From NCBI GenBank assembly GCA_019677205.1, contig JAAMXY010000937.1, forward strand, positions 1 to 64,000: DNA of 64,000 bases, read 5' to 3'. This document shows positions 53,301 to 63,992 of the stretch, in pieces. The DNA is from Pinguiococcus pyrenoidosus (Eukaryota; Sar; Pinguiophyceae; Pinguiochrysidales; Pinguiochrysidaceae). The notes under the pieces are model-generated. The model was not told where the DNA came from, did not search any database, and saw nothing but the letters and a program-made list of their open reading frames with translations. The translations under genes were made by a program, and so were the position numbers. Numbering within the stretch: the first letter of the stretch is position 1; each line of letters starts with the position of its first letter.

Positions 53301-54619
53301 CCGACTTGCAGCAGGCGGGCTCCGCTGCGTCGAGCGCTTTCGGCGCGGCGGCTCGGCTGCCGTTCCTTGAGCCAAGCAGGCGCCTCCTGGACGCTGTGTG
53401 CAGCTTCTACAGGAGGGCGTCCTTAGGCATGGTGACGCTGTCTCAAGCCGGACTTCGAGAAGCCGCGAGTTGCTTCCGAGGCATTTCCAGTGCTGCCGAC
53501 TCCTTGCTGGCGCTCGTGAACAGCACGATGCAGTCCTCGACGATGCCAGATCCCGAAGGTCTGGTTCTCGATGAGGATCTAAGCGCCTCCGTTGGAGACT
53601 GCTTGCGAAGCCTCGAGATTTTGGGCCGTGAGCGGAGCGAGGGTAGCCACGCAGACCAGGAGGGCGCTCCTCTGGTCGCCATCGCGTCGCTGCACCCAAG
53701 CCCCATCGCAGACAAGACTCAGAGTCCCAGCGACCTGTTGGGTGGTTTGATCGTCGGTGACCTGCTACAGCCGAGGCTCGAGAACCGGCAAAGCCTGCTT
53801 GACCAGGCCGAATCTGCTGCACAGGATGTCCTGGTGCTGCGAAGCCAAGTCGAGAAGGCCGAGGAGGCTCTCATGGACACCAAGAAGTCGCTCACGGCCA
53901 CGCAGAGGCGAAGGGAAACGCTCGAGAAAGACACTGGTCGACTCCGCGAGGCGTTGGATGCCCGCGCGAAGCAGGTTGATCAGATCTCGCAGGATTTGGA
54001 GAAGGCGGAGCAAGTGAAGACGCACCTTGAGGAAAGGTTGGTGAGGGACACGCAGGAGCTGGAGGAGGAAGTTCGAGAGCTCAAGGACAAGCTGAAGGAG
54101 CAGAGCGCGCGAAACAAGACCAGGCGAGCCAGCGTCGTCTCGAGCACGCTGTCGCCAGCAGTGAGCTCGCGAAGGGACTCCGTATCCGGCACAGCTGGGA
54201 ATGACCATCGGGAGTTCTTTGCGAGGATGCTCGGCTCTCCCAGTCCCAGCAGCGATGCCCTTGACATGCCGAGTGGCAACGAGGCTTCGAGAACCCCGAA
54301 AGAGGGCGCGTCAGCTGCCCGCCGGCTTTCCAACGTATCCAGCACTGTGAAGTTCTCCGCGGAAGTCCCCTTCGAAGATCCCGCGGCAGCGGGCTTCCAG
54401 TCCGGCTCTGTGGAAGCGCTGCGAAGCGCCTTGGCAAGGAGCCTACAGGACACCAGGCACTGGCAAAGCTTAGCGACCAGCGTCCTGGTGGGTCCTGCTC
54501 TTCTGCCGCTGCCCGAGATATATGGATCCTACGACAAAGAACGGCTGAGCAGCGAGCGCGAACTTCCGCAAAGGCCTCACGGCCTTGGACGTGCAAGAGT
54601 GGTCAATCTGAAGGCGTAA
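50390..54619 (+). CDS. DCTN1: Dynactin subunit p150Glued
   Basis: One uninterrupted exon, 1409 residues, in a genome where introns are common. A CAP-Gly domain lies at ~5-70 (GVLRFVGETEFATGEWFGVE, with GKNDGSVQGKEYF) for binding the C-terminal EEY/F of tubulin or EB proteins. A Glu-Ala repeat (~130-180) encoded by a GCAGAA hexanucleotide tract follows, then a basic hinge. The long first coiled coil spans ~240-700 (LEEEKTALESTLDEERNSL). A globular dynactin domain follows (ALTDKWAQGARWKVRAQRLA), then a second coiled coil (~1120-1260) and a Ser-rich tail. This is the dynein-binding projecting arm of dynactin, needed for minus-end transport, so cytoplasmic dynein should be present. Confidence 0.9.
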   Translation: MASRAFAVGQRVLAAGKSGVLRFVGETEFATGEWFGVELDEAEGKNDGSVQGKEYFKCAESHGLFVRKAQVRPAPRASSRLASLRAKRTAALKKREEVLGSDKAKEAEVPVDAPPAAEKEAESPVPPPRKAEAEADAEAEAEAEAEAEAAAEAEAAAEAEAEAEAEAEKTEAEADADAEAETPSKTPAEAPAEAGAGVKNQHDEGKEARSGAADARNPQTPKRTEGSAAKEAAASASSVQSSASKASSVEVREWQRRLTASDRALRAAKAEVEQSQRRLQTMERRMEKEKTRADELQRQVDDAKSAADKAQREVRTLKASVSSSTSQSEAHAADLAALEQEKAALAKASQDLKADLEALQQEKVAIEDENAALKSDKAALEEEKTALESTLDEERNSLREVEAELRGLRGGREEASRREASLLSSAQKDKTAVATLTRKLQAAEEEVSKLQDDLEALTLEKEEASLEKEELEEKCLDFELQLEEAKEAGSEAQGALADLKAALAAAGGNTGDMQALLEQNQKLRDALVRARSLSQSEKADAMKRIKELEKRATVAEKEVGGKEEMERECLKMKEEMQDVLEQLDASTAFQEMLEELSGRNAELGEEKGELRAQVDELEAALEVAEELEETQAEEIKALARDLARAEANAEYEANSAAELRRQLGQLTVQLQRQLSTASVEVEAAAPAVPAAAAEAEKERYLALQRQAEAERILASQHALMLRQALTDKWAQGARWKVRAQRLASTCPESFFGPEAEGGLIAAEGLAIQSALTACGTLETLLHVSGLHPDEIEAGAALRFPSEAIPMDVGTEATSAYDILHAEWPAMRKSSERRVGLATSLIHCAATSRGLAEALSSAELWERASVESAIALASALSRPLEALQSSLDRVGGALGTSGGHVDEKGTLSGDVEGALRSILSVLRASDTTRALQSASDMLSASGGRTDVQDEGLVEALRISIPAQLVELVVKLADLQQAGSAASSAFGAAARLPFLEPSRRLLDAVCSFYRRASLGMVTLSQAGLREAASCFRGISSAADSLLALVNSTMQSSTMPDPEGLVLDEDLSASVGDCLRSLEILGRERSEGSHADQEGAPLVAIASLHPSPIADKTQSPSDLLGGLIVGDLLQPRLENRQSLLDQAESAAQDVLVLRSQVEKAEEALMDTKKSLTATQRRRETLEKDTGRLREALDARAKQVDQISQDLEKAEQVKTHLEERLVRDTQELEEEVRELKDKLKEQSARNKTRRASVVSSTLSPAVSSRRDSVSGTAGNDHREFFARMLGSPSPSSDALDMPSGNEASRTPKEGASAARRLSNVSSTVKFSAEVPFEDPAAAGFQSGSVEALRSALARSLQDTRHWQSLATSVLVGPALLPLPEIYGSYDKERLSSERELPQRPHGLGRARVVNLKA
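50780..50928. repeat. GCAGAA hexanucleotide repeat in dynactin coding region
   Basis: About 24 GCAGAA/GCAGCA/GCAGAT hexamers encoding (Glu/Asp-Ala)n. All units are multiples of three, so length changes keep frame. It lies between the CAP-Gly domain and the first coiled coil. Confidence 0.9.
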
Positions 54620-54733
54620 GGCAAAGGCAATCACGTGCGCCCTTGGAGCAGAGCATCGATGGACTCCGAGGACGGCAACTGCTGCCCTTGATTTCAGATT
54701 TGGGAGGAGCTTGTAGTTCTCCATTCCGGCGCC

Positions 54734-57700
54734 TTAAAGGCCTATTCTCGACCGCACGCCATTCAGCTTAACGATCTGCTCTACTGTACTTTTATCCTCT
54801 TCGCTGATGTCCCCCTCACGCATCCGCTCCACGAAAGCCTCCAGCTCCTTCTGTGCGCGCATGTACTTGATGGCATTGGACGCCAGCCTGGGCTTCGGCT
54901 GGGCCTCGACGAAGTGGATCCCTTCCTGATAGACGATTCGGCTTGCTAGGCTACTTGCGTACGCGTTCAAGCGGTACGCTTGAGGCACCTTGTCAAGGAC
55001 GCGGTCAAAAGCTAGATCCACCAGTGCCTTCGGCAAGTGGGCCCGGAAAAGCGGCAGCAGCTCCTCTTCCGTGGGAATGCCTATCGGAGCATCCCTCAGC
55101 GTGTGCTGCACCTTCAGTTTCTCCTCGTCCTCCAGCGATTCTCGGATGGCGTCGGTCAGGCCGTTGATGGCGTAACTGATGCGCTCCGAAAAGTGAGGCA
55201 ACGAGCCCTGGTAGTTGCGGAACTCGCGAAAGAGGAGCTTCGCCTCCTTGCTGGCGATGCTCCGGAGGTTGCAGAGGACGTCCGCGACGATCGCAGGCTT
55301 GTTCTCCAGGAACTCCTTATCTGACAAGAGCATGCTGCTGCAGATCTCGTAGCTGCTGCAAATCACGCCAGTCTTGTTCGCGGACGAGTCCTTCACGATG
55401 ATGACGCCCGCTTCGTCGTAGAGCTTCTGCCTGGCCTCCGGTGTGAAGAAGAGATTGGCTCCCTCCACCACAACGGGACAGATCCCAACGGGCTTGCCGG
55501 CGGCGTCCGCGTCGACGGTGATGAAGTCCGCGTAGTTGTCCACGTTGACCGTGCTTGGGCGACCTCCTGCCGGGACGAACACGTCCGCGCGTACACGGAA
55601 GTGCATCGTGTTCCTCGCACGTAGGCCCTCTTCCGTATCTGCGCTCAGGACCTTGCCACGCGCTCCGAGGCGCGAGGGACTGAAATCCGCGATGGGCCTG
55701 GCCTCGCGGAAGAGCCGAAGGAGCTCCTGCATGTCAAGGCCGTCTGGATCCTCCGCGCAGCCGGATCCATCGGCGAGGCCCACGACGAGCACGTTCTCGC
55801 CGTAGTCCCGGTTCATGATGTTCAGCATGTTGCCCGCAACGTCGCCGTCCGGCCCGCCAGTCATCGAGATGGTGAACTTTTCTTCCAGGGGCTCGATCCC
55901 CATGAACCGGAGCGCTTCCGCGAGATACACATTCACGCCTTCCGAGGTGACCCCGAATTCCTTGTGGTTGATGCCGGCTCCTGGTTTGGACGACATGAAC
56001 GTCGTCGGCGAGGGATGCCCCCTCTTGCTGGCGTGCTCGGCAATCCAGACGATGTCCTCGGGAATGACCTGCTCGTCGGGCCCCAGGTACAGGAACTCGG
56101 GCGAGCCGAAGTAGTCGACCAGGGGCCTCTCGCCCCTGGACGCGTCCGGCTCAACAATCAGATCAAGAATTCCATCCGTCATCGCTTTCACGCTCTTCCT
56201 CAGAGAGTGACTCCGAGCCGAGCCTTTGAGCGGTGTGCTCAGTCCTGAGTGGGTATCGACCAGGCACACGGCCTTTGAACCGCCCTCCGGAATGTCCTTG
56301 TTCTTCAGCTGCTGAGCGAAGGCCAAGCCGTACGCTTCGTCGTACTGCCGGCTCGATTCAAAGCTATGGGCCTCCGGGCCGCGCGGGGTCACCAGGCGCA
56401 TGCCACCCCTCGCGATGTCCCGAAAGCGCACGTGGAATCCCGAGAAGCGGCGCCCCGTCACGAAGAAGACCCCGTAGGGATTCTCCCGGTCTTCGTTCGG
56501 ACCGTTCATGATATCCGGCCTCAGCCGTAGAGACAGGGAAAAGCGATCGTCCCGGTGAACATTCGTTCGCAGCGTGGAGTCGACGGCCTCGAGCATCTTC
56601 TCCAGGAGGATCGCTCCTGCGGGGTCGCCGGTCGCCACACCTGCCTGGATATCCTGGTGTATCGCTTCTGCTCGCTTTTGAAACAGGCTGTAGTCGTCCA
56701 CCATCTGCTTCCCGGTGTCGGGATGAAACTTGTCCAAGAAGAGATCAGCAATTCGCGCGGCGATCGTGATCTTCCGCTCCTCTGCGACGCTGGTGAACAC
56801 GCTGCTCTGCAGAAACGCCCACGGGTTCGTCTTGTGCAGCGGCCCGTGCAGCATGGACAGCAACCCGACGATGATTTCAGCGCGGTCAAGCCCGAGCCAT
56901 GGATGCTGGTCCAGCGCAAGCTTGAGGACCCTTTCGTCGTACCACTTCATTCGCTCGAGGTGCTTGGTCAGCTGCGTACCCCTCTCGTCGGTCAACAAGG
57001 AAGCCGCCTCTCCCCGGTCCGCCACGAGCAGTCGCAGCAGCGTCACTCCACCAACTTCCTCTTCTGCGGAGCGCTCGGTCGCGGGGACCGACGGGTCGTC
57101 ATGATCTGAGACCATGTCGACGTGCACGCGAATGAGGTGCAGGTCATGGTTGGTCAGCAGGCGAAGCACCCCACGCAGCACGACCATCGGGATGACGCGG
57201 CTCATTGCGCAGTCAATCCAGAACTTGTTCTCACGGTCGCCGACGGCTGTGCCCGGGTATTCGCCGGCATACTCCGAGATGGAGACCGTGACTTCGTCGG
57301 TGTTGACAACGCGATCGTACATGGATTTGTGGTACAAGAAACGGGCCGGCGATGAGTTGCTCACGTGATTCGGGGTGCAGCGCCTGATGTACTTCTCCAG
57401 ATCGTGTCTATCGACCGACCCGCCCGGCGCGTCCGACGACAGATTGTCAGCATACTCTAGGATCTGCGTAGCATTCGCGAGCTCTGCCTTGGCGGGTTCC
57501 CCCGTCGGGTCGAACTCGAAGATGTACAAGGTGAAGCGCTGGTCGAGGGCCTCGAACAGCTTCACGCGCCGCAGAAGCGTGTCCGTCGTGGGCATGCTCT
57601 GCAGGGTTTTCAAGATCTCGAGGGCGTGATCCGCTGCCGCCCCTGGTCTCACGATGGTGTACTCCCGTCGGCCGTCTGGCAGCTCGGACTCGACTGACAG

Positions 57701-58012
57701 GCGGACGTCATCTCCCGGCCGGCTGCCGTTCCTCCCATACAGGCTCGAGATGGCTCGCAGATGCTCCAAGCGCTGCTTCTCGGCATTCTGCCGGAAGTAG
57801 GCCGCCGGCATGTTCTTCAAGAACCACGGCACCAGCTCCTTGGACACCTGCTGGTGGTGCAGGCCGAGCTCATAGATCAACGCATCGCGTGACATCCTCG
57901 CCAGCTCTTCCTCGGAGGCGGGCGTCCAGCCGCCGCTGTACAGCCAGCTGGCTCGCAGGCCGCAAACCGCGGAGAGGGCTGGCCGCCGAGCACTCCGAAG
58001 GACTGAGCGCAT
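54734..58012 (-). CDS. GDH2: NAD-specific glutamate dehydrogenase, large (GDH2-type)
   Basis: One exon, 1092 residues from the Met at 58012, the size of yeast Gdh2 and oomycete/diatom relatives rather than the ~450-residue hexameric enzymes. It oxidises glutamate to 2-oxoglutarate and ammonia with NAD+. The N-terminus MRSVLRSARRPALSAV is Arg-rich with no acidic residues and fits a mitochondrial presequence. Conserved parts include the long N-terminal region (QQVSKELVPWFLKNMPAAYF), GGMRLV and the catalytic-Lys motif IPEGGSKAV around residues 540-580, PDGDVAGNML and a NAD-binding end (VVEGANLFFTPEARQKL, SSANKTGVICSSYEI). Fungal, oomycete and diatom enzymes of this class are similar. Anaplerotic supply of 2-oxoglutarate fits the oxoglutarate-type carrier in the window. 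Confidence 0.94.
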   Translation of the reverse strand: MRSVLRSARRPALSAVCGLRASWLYSGGWTPASEEELARMSRDALIYELGLHHQQVSKELVPWFLKNMPAAYFRQNAEKQRLEHLRAISSLYGRNGSRPGDDVRLSVESELPDGRREYTIVRPGAAADHALEILKTLQSMPTTDTLLRRVKLFEALDQRFTLYIFEFDPTGEPAKAELANATQILEYADNLSSDAPGGSVDRHDLEKYIRRCTPNHVSNSSPARFLYHKSMYDRVVNTDEVTVSISEYAGEYPGTAVGDRENKFWIDCAMSRVIPMVVLRGVLRLLTNHDLHLIRVHVDMVSDHDDPSVPATERSAEEEVGGVTLLRLLVADRGEAASLLTDERGTQLTKHLERMKWYDERVLKLALDQHPWLGLDRAEIIVGLLSMLHGPLHKTNPWAFLQSSVFTSVAEERKITIAARIADLFLDKFHPDTGKQMVDDYSLFQKRAEAIHQDIQAGVATGDPAGAILLEKMLEAVDSTLRTNVHRDDRFSLSLRLRPDIMNGPNEDRENPYGVFFVTGRRFSGFHVRFRDIARGGMRLVTPRGPEAHSFESSRQYDEAYGLAFAQQLKNKDIPEGGSKAVCLVDTHSGLSTPLKGSARSHSLRKSVKAMTDGILDLIVEPDASRGERPLVDYFGSPEFLYLGPDEQVIPEDIVWIAEHASKRGHPSPTTFMSSKPGAGINHKEFGVTSEGVNVYLAEALRFMGIEPLEEKFTISMTGGPDGDVAGNMLNIMNRDYGENVLVVGLADGSGCAEDPDGLDMQELLRLFREARPIADFSPSRLGARGKVLSADTEEGLRARNTMHFRVRADVFVPAGGRPSTVNVDNYADFITVDADAAGKPVGICPVVVEGANLFFTPEARQKLYDEAGVIIVKDSSANKTGVICSSYEICSSMLLSDKEFLENKPAIVADVLCNLRSIASKEAKLLFREFRNYQGSLPHFSERISYAINGLTDAIRESLEDEEKLKVQHTLRDAPIGIPTEEELLPLFRAHLPKALVDLAFDRVLDKVPQAYRLNAYASSLASRIVYQEGIHFVEAQPKPRLASNAIKYMRAQKELEAFVERMREGDISEEDKSTVEQIVKLNGVRSRIGL

Positions 58013-58622
58013 GGCGGAGAACGCTGGCACAGAGCTCCTCGGAAGGCTGAAAGCCCCAGAGGGTCCACAGGAGGTCCACAGCAAGCCTTCCCACAGCTAA
58101 GGGCCCTTCCGCTTGCCAAGCCAAGTCTGTGCGCTTTGCGCAAGGCGTGCTCGGTCGGTGGAAGCTGGTGAGGCGGAGAGGGTCTCAGCAAGTGTGGTCA
58201 GCGCTGGAAGCCTTTGCGTGTGCGTTGTTCGTCGAGTTCCATTGAAGTTGCCGTGAGGCTTCTTCATTCCAATCTGCAGAATCAACGCTATATATACCAT
58301 TCACAACCAAAGTACCAGATTCAAAGGCGAGATCAGCCAATTGCGCGCTGAACGGCTGCGCCACCGAGCTCGATGAAGAAAGCGATTGGTTCATCGCGTT
58401 TCTCTCGAAGTCTCCCCTTGCTGCGATTGGAGCGTGGGGATTCGGACCGCGCGACACGAGCAGATTCCCCCAGGAGGCCCAGGACCCTGCGCGACACCTT
58501 GGCACAAGCAGCGCAACCTCCGACGATCCCAGGGCCGTCGCCCGGCTCGTCTCGGGCAAGGACGGGCCACACGGCTTTCGTCCCCATTGCCGTCTCTGCC
58601 GGCCCATGTCCTCGTGGGCACG
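58013..58622. promoter_or_regulatory. Divergent promoter with TATA-like element
   Basis: A 610-bp gap between GDH (minus) and a coiled-coil gene (plus). TATATATA is at 58289-58296. No E2F-type site found. Confidence 0.45.
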
Positions 58623-59959
58623 ATGGAGAGAGCGAAAGCCCGAGGACGGCGCGTGAGAAGAGCGCGAAAGCAGAAAGCTGCGGAGGAGCCGCATGAAACG
58701 GGTCCCGAAGAGCCGAAGGAAGATGCGATCAGTTTACCGCCGCAGCTGCAAGAAGAGATCGCGCGCCTCGGCTTATCCGTCAACGACCTCCTCACGACGG
58801 AGCTGTATGACCTACGGACTCTCTCCAAAGCACGAAGTGCGCAGATTCTCAGCAACCAATACCTGAGAAGGTGCGCCATGCATCCGGACCTTGTTCTGTG
58901 CAAGCATCGCTTGGCTACGCAAACATCAACTCAGCGCATCCACCTCCTTCGATCTGCTGTCTTGTGGGAAAGGCATCGGGTTAAGAAGCGCTTGCAGAGC
59001 GAGCAGGCACAGTACCGAAAGAGGCTCGAGGAGCATCGTTCACGACGGGTGGAGCACTGGAAACGCCGCACTGAGGCATCTCCCTTCCACACCGGTAGGA
59101 TGACGAAAGCCTTTGCCCTTCGTCCGTGAGGCATGCTTCACCTCTTTCCATTTACGAAACGCCCTTGCCTCGCAGATCTGGTGGCGGAGCACGAGCGAGT
59201 AGACGAAGACAACCGAGTCTTCTACGAAGAGTCGATGAAGCGACAGCGGCGGGTCCACCGCAGGCTAGAAGATGCCAAAAACGACATTATGCTACAGGTA
59301 GGGCGCCGCCCAGAACGTTCGCACCGTGCCAATCCCTGATCCTCCCCGGACGATGCCAAGGCTCTCGAAGAGAAAAGCGATCTTGATGCGCTTCGGAAAG
59401 AGAAGCGTGCCATTCTGGAGGAGGAGCGCAGGATCAAGGCGATGCTCACTCTTGAGAAGCTGAACAATCACAGGTCTGGTTCGAAAAATAAAGCAGAGCT
59501 TCCGCTCTGCCGAAGAGTTCACCAGAGCCTCGTTTTCTGCATGAACCGCAGGAAGAAGGATCTTCTCGCTGCGCAGCGCGCAGAAAGGCAACGTCGTGCG
59601 GCAAAACTCGAGTTCCGAAGGTGCGTCCAGGCAAAGAGATGCGATCAAGAAGCGGTTGAACTCTATTCCTCACGTCTCTGCAATACGTGTTGCAGACGGC
59701 AGTTTCTTGATCGCTTGCAGGCGATTCGGGCGAAGGACCACGAACTCCTCAAGATCAAGCTTGGTAAGCAAGCTTCGTCCGTTGGCGACCCGGCGTGGCG
59801 CTTCTTATCGGTTGCCTCCTTCTCGAAGATGTCCCTGAGAAGCCGGAAAGCACCTTTCAGACCTTCGACACGGATCAGCCACTGGGTGACTTTGATGATT
59901 CTGAGGACGACGAGCTGCACGAGCTGGACGAGGTTCTGAACGACACCCTGAAAGTCTGA
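58623..59959 (+). CDS. Charged coiled-coil protein of unknown function
   Basis: Six exons: 58623-59094, 59176-59297, 59361-59473, 59552-59620, 59696-59763 and 59829-59959, about 324 residues. All joins preserve frame. It is basic at the N-terminus (RGRRVRRARKQK), mostly helical with R/E/K-rich heptads (RHRVKKRLQSEQAQYRKRL, EEERRIKAMLTLEKL, RKKDLLAAQRAERQRRAAKL) and ends in an acidic tail (DDSEDDELHELDEVLND). It has no recognisable domain. Ciliary basal-body and axonemal proteins often look like this, but that is not evidence. It converges on symplekin. Confidence 0.7.
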
Positions 59960-60202
59960 CGATTGGAAGGGCTGCTCCGGGCGGTGTCGATCGAGAACGA
60001 GCAAAGGCCGTCTTCTCGCTTCTCACAGAACATTTGCGTCTTGCGCCCGCGACCTTGCAGCTTCCACCTCCTCCGATGTGATGCCAAGAACTTCCATCAG
60101 ACCCACGCTCAGTTGCGAGCCTCTTTGGTCCCACTCGTGGAGCGCAAAGTGAGACAAACCCTGCCGCCATCCTGGCCGCGCCACGAGAGCTTTGGCCAGC
60201 GC

Positions 60203-63200
60203 CTACGATTCGAGAAGCATGCGCTGTTGAGAGGATTGACGAGCCCGTGACCAAGCTCGGATACGCACCTCGGTCGGCAGCCGAAGAAGCGCCGGAGCGG
60301 GGCTCTTCGGGATGCCTCCTTCGTCGACGAGAAGGTCGCAGACCATGAGATACCCGGACCAGAGATTCTTGTTTGCCCAGACCTTATGCTCCGGGCTCAC
60401 CAGGCGCATCAAGAGGATGTAGGCAACAAAGTCTTTGATGGACTTGGTGCCAAATCGCTTGATCGCGAGAATTGTCGTGCGCAAGAAAGGCAACGGAACC
60501 GGCGCAGTTTGGCTCAGCCTGTCGAGGGTATCGCGTATGGTAGCCTCCGTCATCGCCTCCCACTCGAGGCAGTTCTGGATCGCCTTCAAGAGCCTTGATC
60601 CTTGGATGGCCGGGGACGCGGTCTTATGCAAGAGCACGAGGAGGTCCACGGCACCAACAAGCACGTTCCGACGGGGCCGCGCGTCGAGCTTGTGCTCCCG
60701 GAAAGCCTCGTCCACCGCAAGCATGGCCGAATCCACTTCGAAGCGAAGACGCAGATCAACCCATGGCGGCAGCGTCAAGCGCCCTTTCTGGGTCGGCTGC
60801 ATGAGCACGAGGAAGCTGGCGCGCAGCAAGTCAAAGTCGACTCGATTGATGAGCTCGGCCCACTCCGGCGAGGAGATGGTCTTTGAAGGCTCCGTGGCCA
60901 GCAGGATCAGCGGCAGCACGTGGGCAGTCTGCTCCACTCCGTGGACTCTTCGCCACTCGCGTACACAGTTCAGCGCGGCGGCGCTCGGCAACGACGGCTC
61001 CGAAGCAACCACGCAGCGCAGCACGATTTCGTGAAGGTGCCGGAGCGACGCCGCATCCGCGCCGACTTCGGTGGTCGCTTGCTGCAGCATCTCAATCGCG
61101 GCACGGATCCCATTCGTCCGGGCGGCAAAGACGCAGATGTGCGCTGCTGTGGCGACGAGGCTGCTGGCAAGACCTCTGGCGCATTCGTTGGCGGGCTCCA
61201 CGGGCTCCTCCGAGGCGGAATCCACGGACACGCCAACGGCAATGAAAACCTCCAGCACTGCCCGCAGGTAGATAAGAGGCTTTTCCTGAGCTAGGTAAAC
61301 GCAGAGCTCCACCCGAGATTTCAAGAACACGTTGCTCGTCTTGTATTCGCTGATGCGAGCTTCGTTTTCGCCCTCCGCCGGCTCGGGTTCGGAGTCCCGA
61401 AGGCTCGGCAACATGAGGTTAACGACCTCGTCCGAGTTGTACGCAGTCCAGGGCTCCTGAACGTGGGATATCACATGCTGAGCTGCTTCCCTTGTTCTTG
61501 ACAGCACCGAAGCATCTTGCCAGTCGATTCTGTGGTCGCCTGTGCTTCCGGCCTCTTCCGCCAGGTTTTTCAGTCGCTGTATGGACCGCAGCGAGATGAC
61601 GGAGAAGCGATGGACGCAGACCCTTCTCCAGGCAATCACGATTTGATCACTGCTGCTTGCGCCGTCGACGTCCTCGGTCAGGACGCGGACCAGTCGACGT
61701 GCATTGGACCGCACCTTGGGTCGGAGGTGAGTGCAGCAGCTCAGAACGACACTCAGGGCGACTTCTCGCAGTGCTGGCTTGTTCTCCAAGATCTCCTTGA
61801 GCGCCAGCAGGCCAGCAACGTGGCGGCCTTCGTTGATGTATACCATGATGTTCTTCTCTAGCGCCCACCTTGGGAGCCACGGAACCCGCAGGATGGTTTC
61901 AACGAAAAGCGTTTCCTTCGGCAGCTGCTGCAGGGCGTCCAACAAGCAGTGCAGCAGCGCCTCGTACGGATGGTTCTTGGGTGCATTCATCTGCTGCCAC
62001 GTAGCTGGGTCAGGACTATTGCCGACAAAGACCTCGGCATAAATTCTGTGCAGAGCCGACAGCGCGGCTGGGATCCGCACCACAGCGCGCTTCTTGTCCG
62101 CAACCACAAAACCACAGACCGCCTTGATAATCGGTGGCAACGAGTAGGGTGCATCGGTGTCCAAGCCTAGCTCTGCAAGCATACGTAGTGCGACAAGCCC
62201 GCTCAGCCGGACCAAGCCCTCGGTGTCATCGACTCCCTGCTGCAGCATGTTCTCCAAGATGCAGTCCGTCTGCTCCAGATCAAGCTCGTTGGTGCTCTGC
62301 TGCGGGGCCCCAGTCGAGTCTTTCCAAACGACTTGGCCATCGTTCGTCACTTCCGTCTCCAAGCCTGTCTGCACAGCATGCTGCTCGCCGCTCTTTCCTG
62401 CGCTGATGTCCATGGTTTCCTCCGTAGCCCGCGGAACTTCTTGAACGGCTTGCTCCTCCTCGCCTTCGGGACGTGACTCGGTATCCGTGATGCTGAGGAA
62501 CTTCTTCAGTGCCGCACTCACAACTTCTTTTGCAGGTGAGCTTTCGATCTCAATGTCCTCTTCCGCACGTCGCAGTACTTGAGCAATCTTCTCCCGTTGC
62601 GAAGAAGGTGCGTCGTCCTCGACCCGGCGCCTCTTGGTGGGAGGTTCCCCGGCTTCCTCCACCTTGGCCCCTCCAATGACGCCCTTCGCGGCCTGAAGCA
62701 TCTCCTCTAGCTCCGGCATGAGTTTGCGCAGTATTCTGCCCATCGTGTCAAAAGGTGTGCCCAGGCGTTCGACCTCGTCCTTTCCGAAGGAGAGGAGAGA
62801 CGCATAGAGTGCCAGGAGCTCCTCGGCAAGGCAGGATACGGGCGCCCCTCTCGGAACCTGATCGGAAGCCCTGTCCAGAGCCAGCAAGGTCTGCTGCAGG
62901 AACGTGCTCCTCCCGGTAGCCAGGTCACAGACAAGCTGCGTCATCGCCCGGAACTGGTCCACCGTCTCCTGCCGCTCGAAATCCAGCGTGAAGGATGCTT
63001 CATAGCCGTTGTACAGCGCGTCGATCAAGCTTTTCGCGAAGCTCTGAAGGTCTTCCATGCTCGGCACCATGCCATCCTTCACCAGGCCAGCATGGAAGAT
63101 GTCCGATCCCCAAAGCAGCGCAGCGCTCTCGGCGACACCCTGAGCGGCGAAAGCAAAAAAAAGGCCGCCCAGTCAGGGTGTGTCCGGGCCGTCCCCACTC

Positions 63201-63992
63201 ATGGTGTACATCTGCGAGGCTTGCGGGGCACCTTTCTACGCCTGAGTACCCTGCTCAGCTGGTCTCTCGGCTGGCCGCAGAGGCCAATGACTGCGCAAAG
63301 CCGGTACACCGCCGTCGCAAGCCCTTCGCGAAAAGGATCCGCAACTCCCTAAGTGCTGCCTTCGTCAGATCCCTTTGATCTTTGAGAGCCGGCCGCCTTC
63401 GTGTACGTCTCTCGCGTACGTACCAGCACCAGCTGCCTGCATATCTCCACGATGCCTTGCCAAACGTCTCTGTCCGTGTTCTTGGTCGCCACGACAAAGA
63501 TTAGCGTACGGAAGCCCGCGCCGGCGGGACAGGGTGAACGCGCCGTCGATTACCGTGGCTTGGGCAGCGTGGCGGAGCCAGCTGGGGACGAACTTCGCCA
63601 GCACGCTTAGGACGCGACGACGAACAGAGATCTCCGCATCGTGGCGCAGATACTTCAGCACGTCGAGGAGAGCTGTCGCGTGGTTGGGCTGCTTGCTCAC
63701 AAGATATCCCAGCGTATCCAAGACCTGTTGCCAAAGCGCACCACGAGTCTCTCAGATGCGCGCCCCATCACGCGTGCAGTACTTCTCTGGTCACCTGGCG
63801 CCGCACGGGAGCTGAGGGATCCGCCTGAAACGTCGCGAGATATGGCAAGAAGCGGGGCAGCAGGCTGGGGTCTCTGTGGCCCAGAATCTCCTGAACTTGT
63901 GTGAGCAGATAAGCCTTCCGCTTGGCCGGTGCGAGCTGTGCTTCGCTAATGTACGCCTGTGCCTGCTCCGCAAGGTCCAAATCTTGCGCCAT
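60203..63992 (-). CDS. SYMPK: Sym­plekin, mRNA 3'-end processing scaffold
   Basis: Starts at Met 63992, eight bases from the window edge, and runs left. Exons 63992-63783, 63724-63554 and 63480-63424 join in phase 0 and give HEAT-repeat sequence (LLPRFLPYLATFQADPSAPV, LLDVLKYLRHDAEISVRRRV, DRDVWQGIVEICRQLVL). The stretch 63424-63140 is not resolved: at least one further exon is expected. A long exon (63140 to 60203) follows, read as open at 63082 and above. The C-terminal domain is diagnostic of symplekin/Pta1: PVPLPFLRTTILAIKRFGTK, VWANKNLWSGYLMVCDLL, PAPALLRLP. It scaffolds CPSF and CstF for cleavage and polyadenylation and the histone pre-mRNA cleavage complex. An acidic Lys/Arg-poor linker lies between. 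The exact length is uncertain (~1150). Confidence 0.85.
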
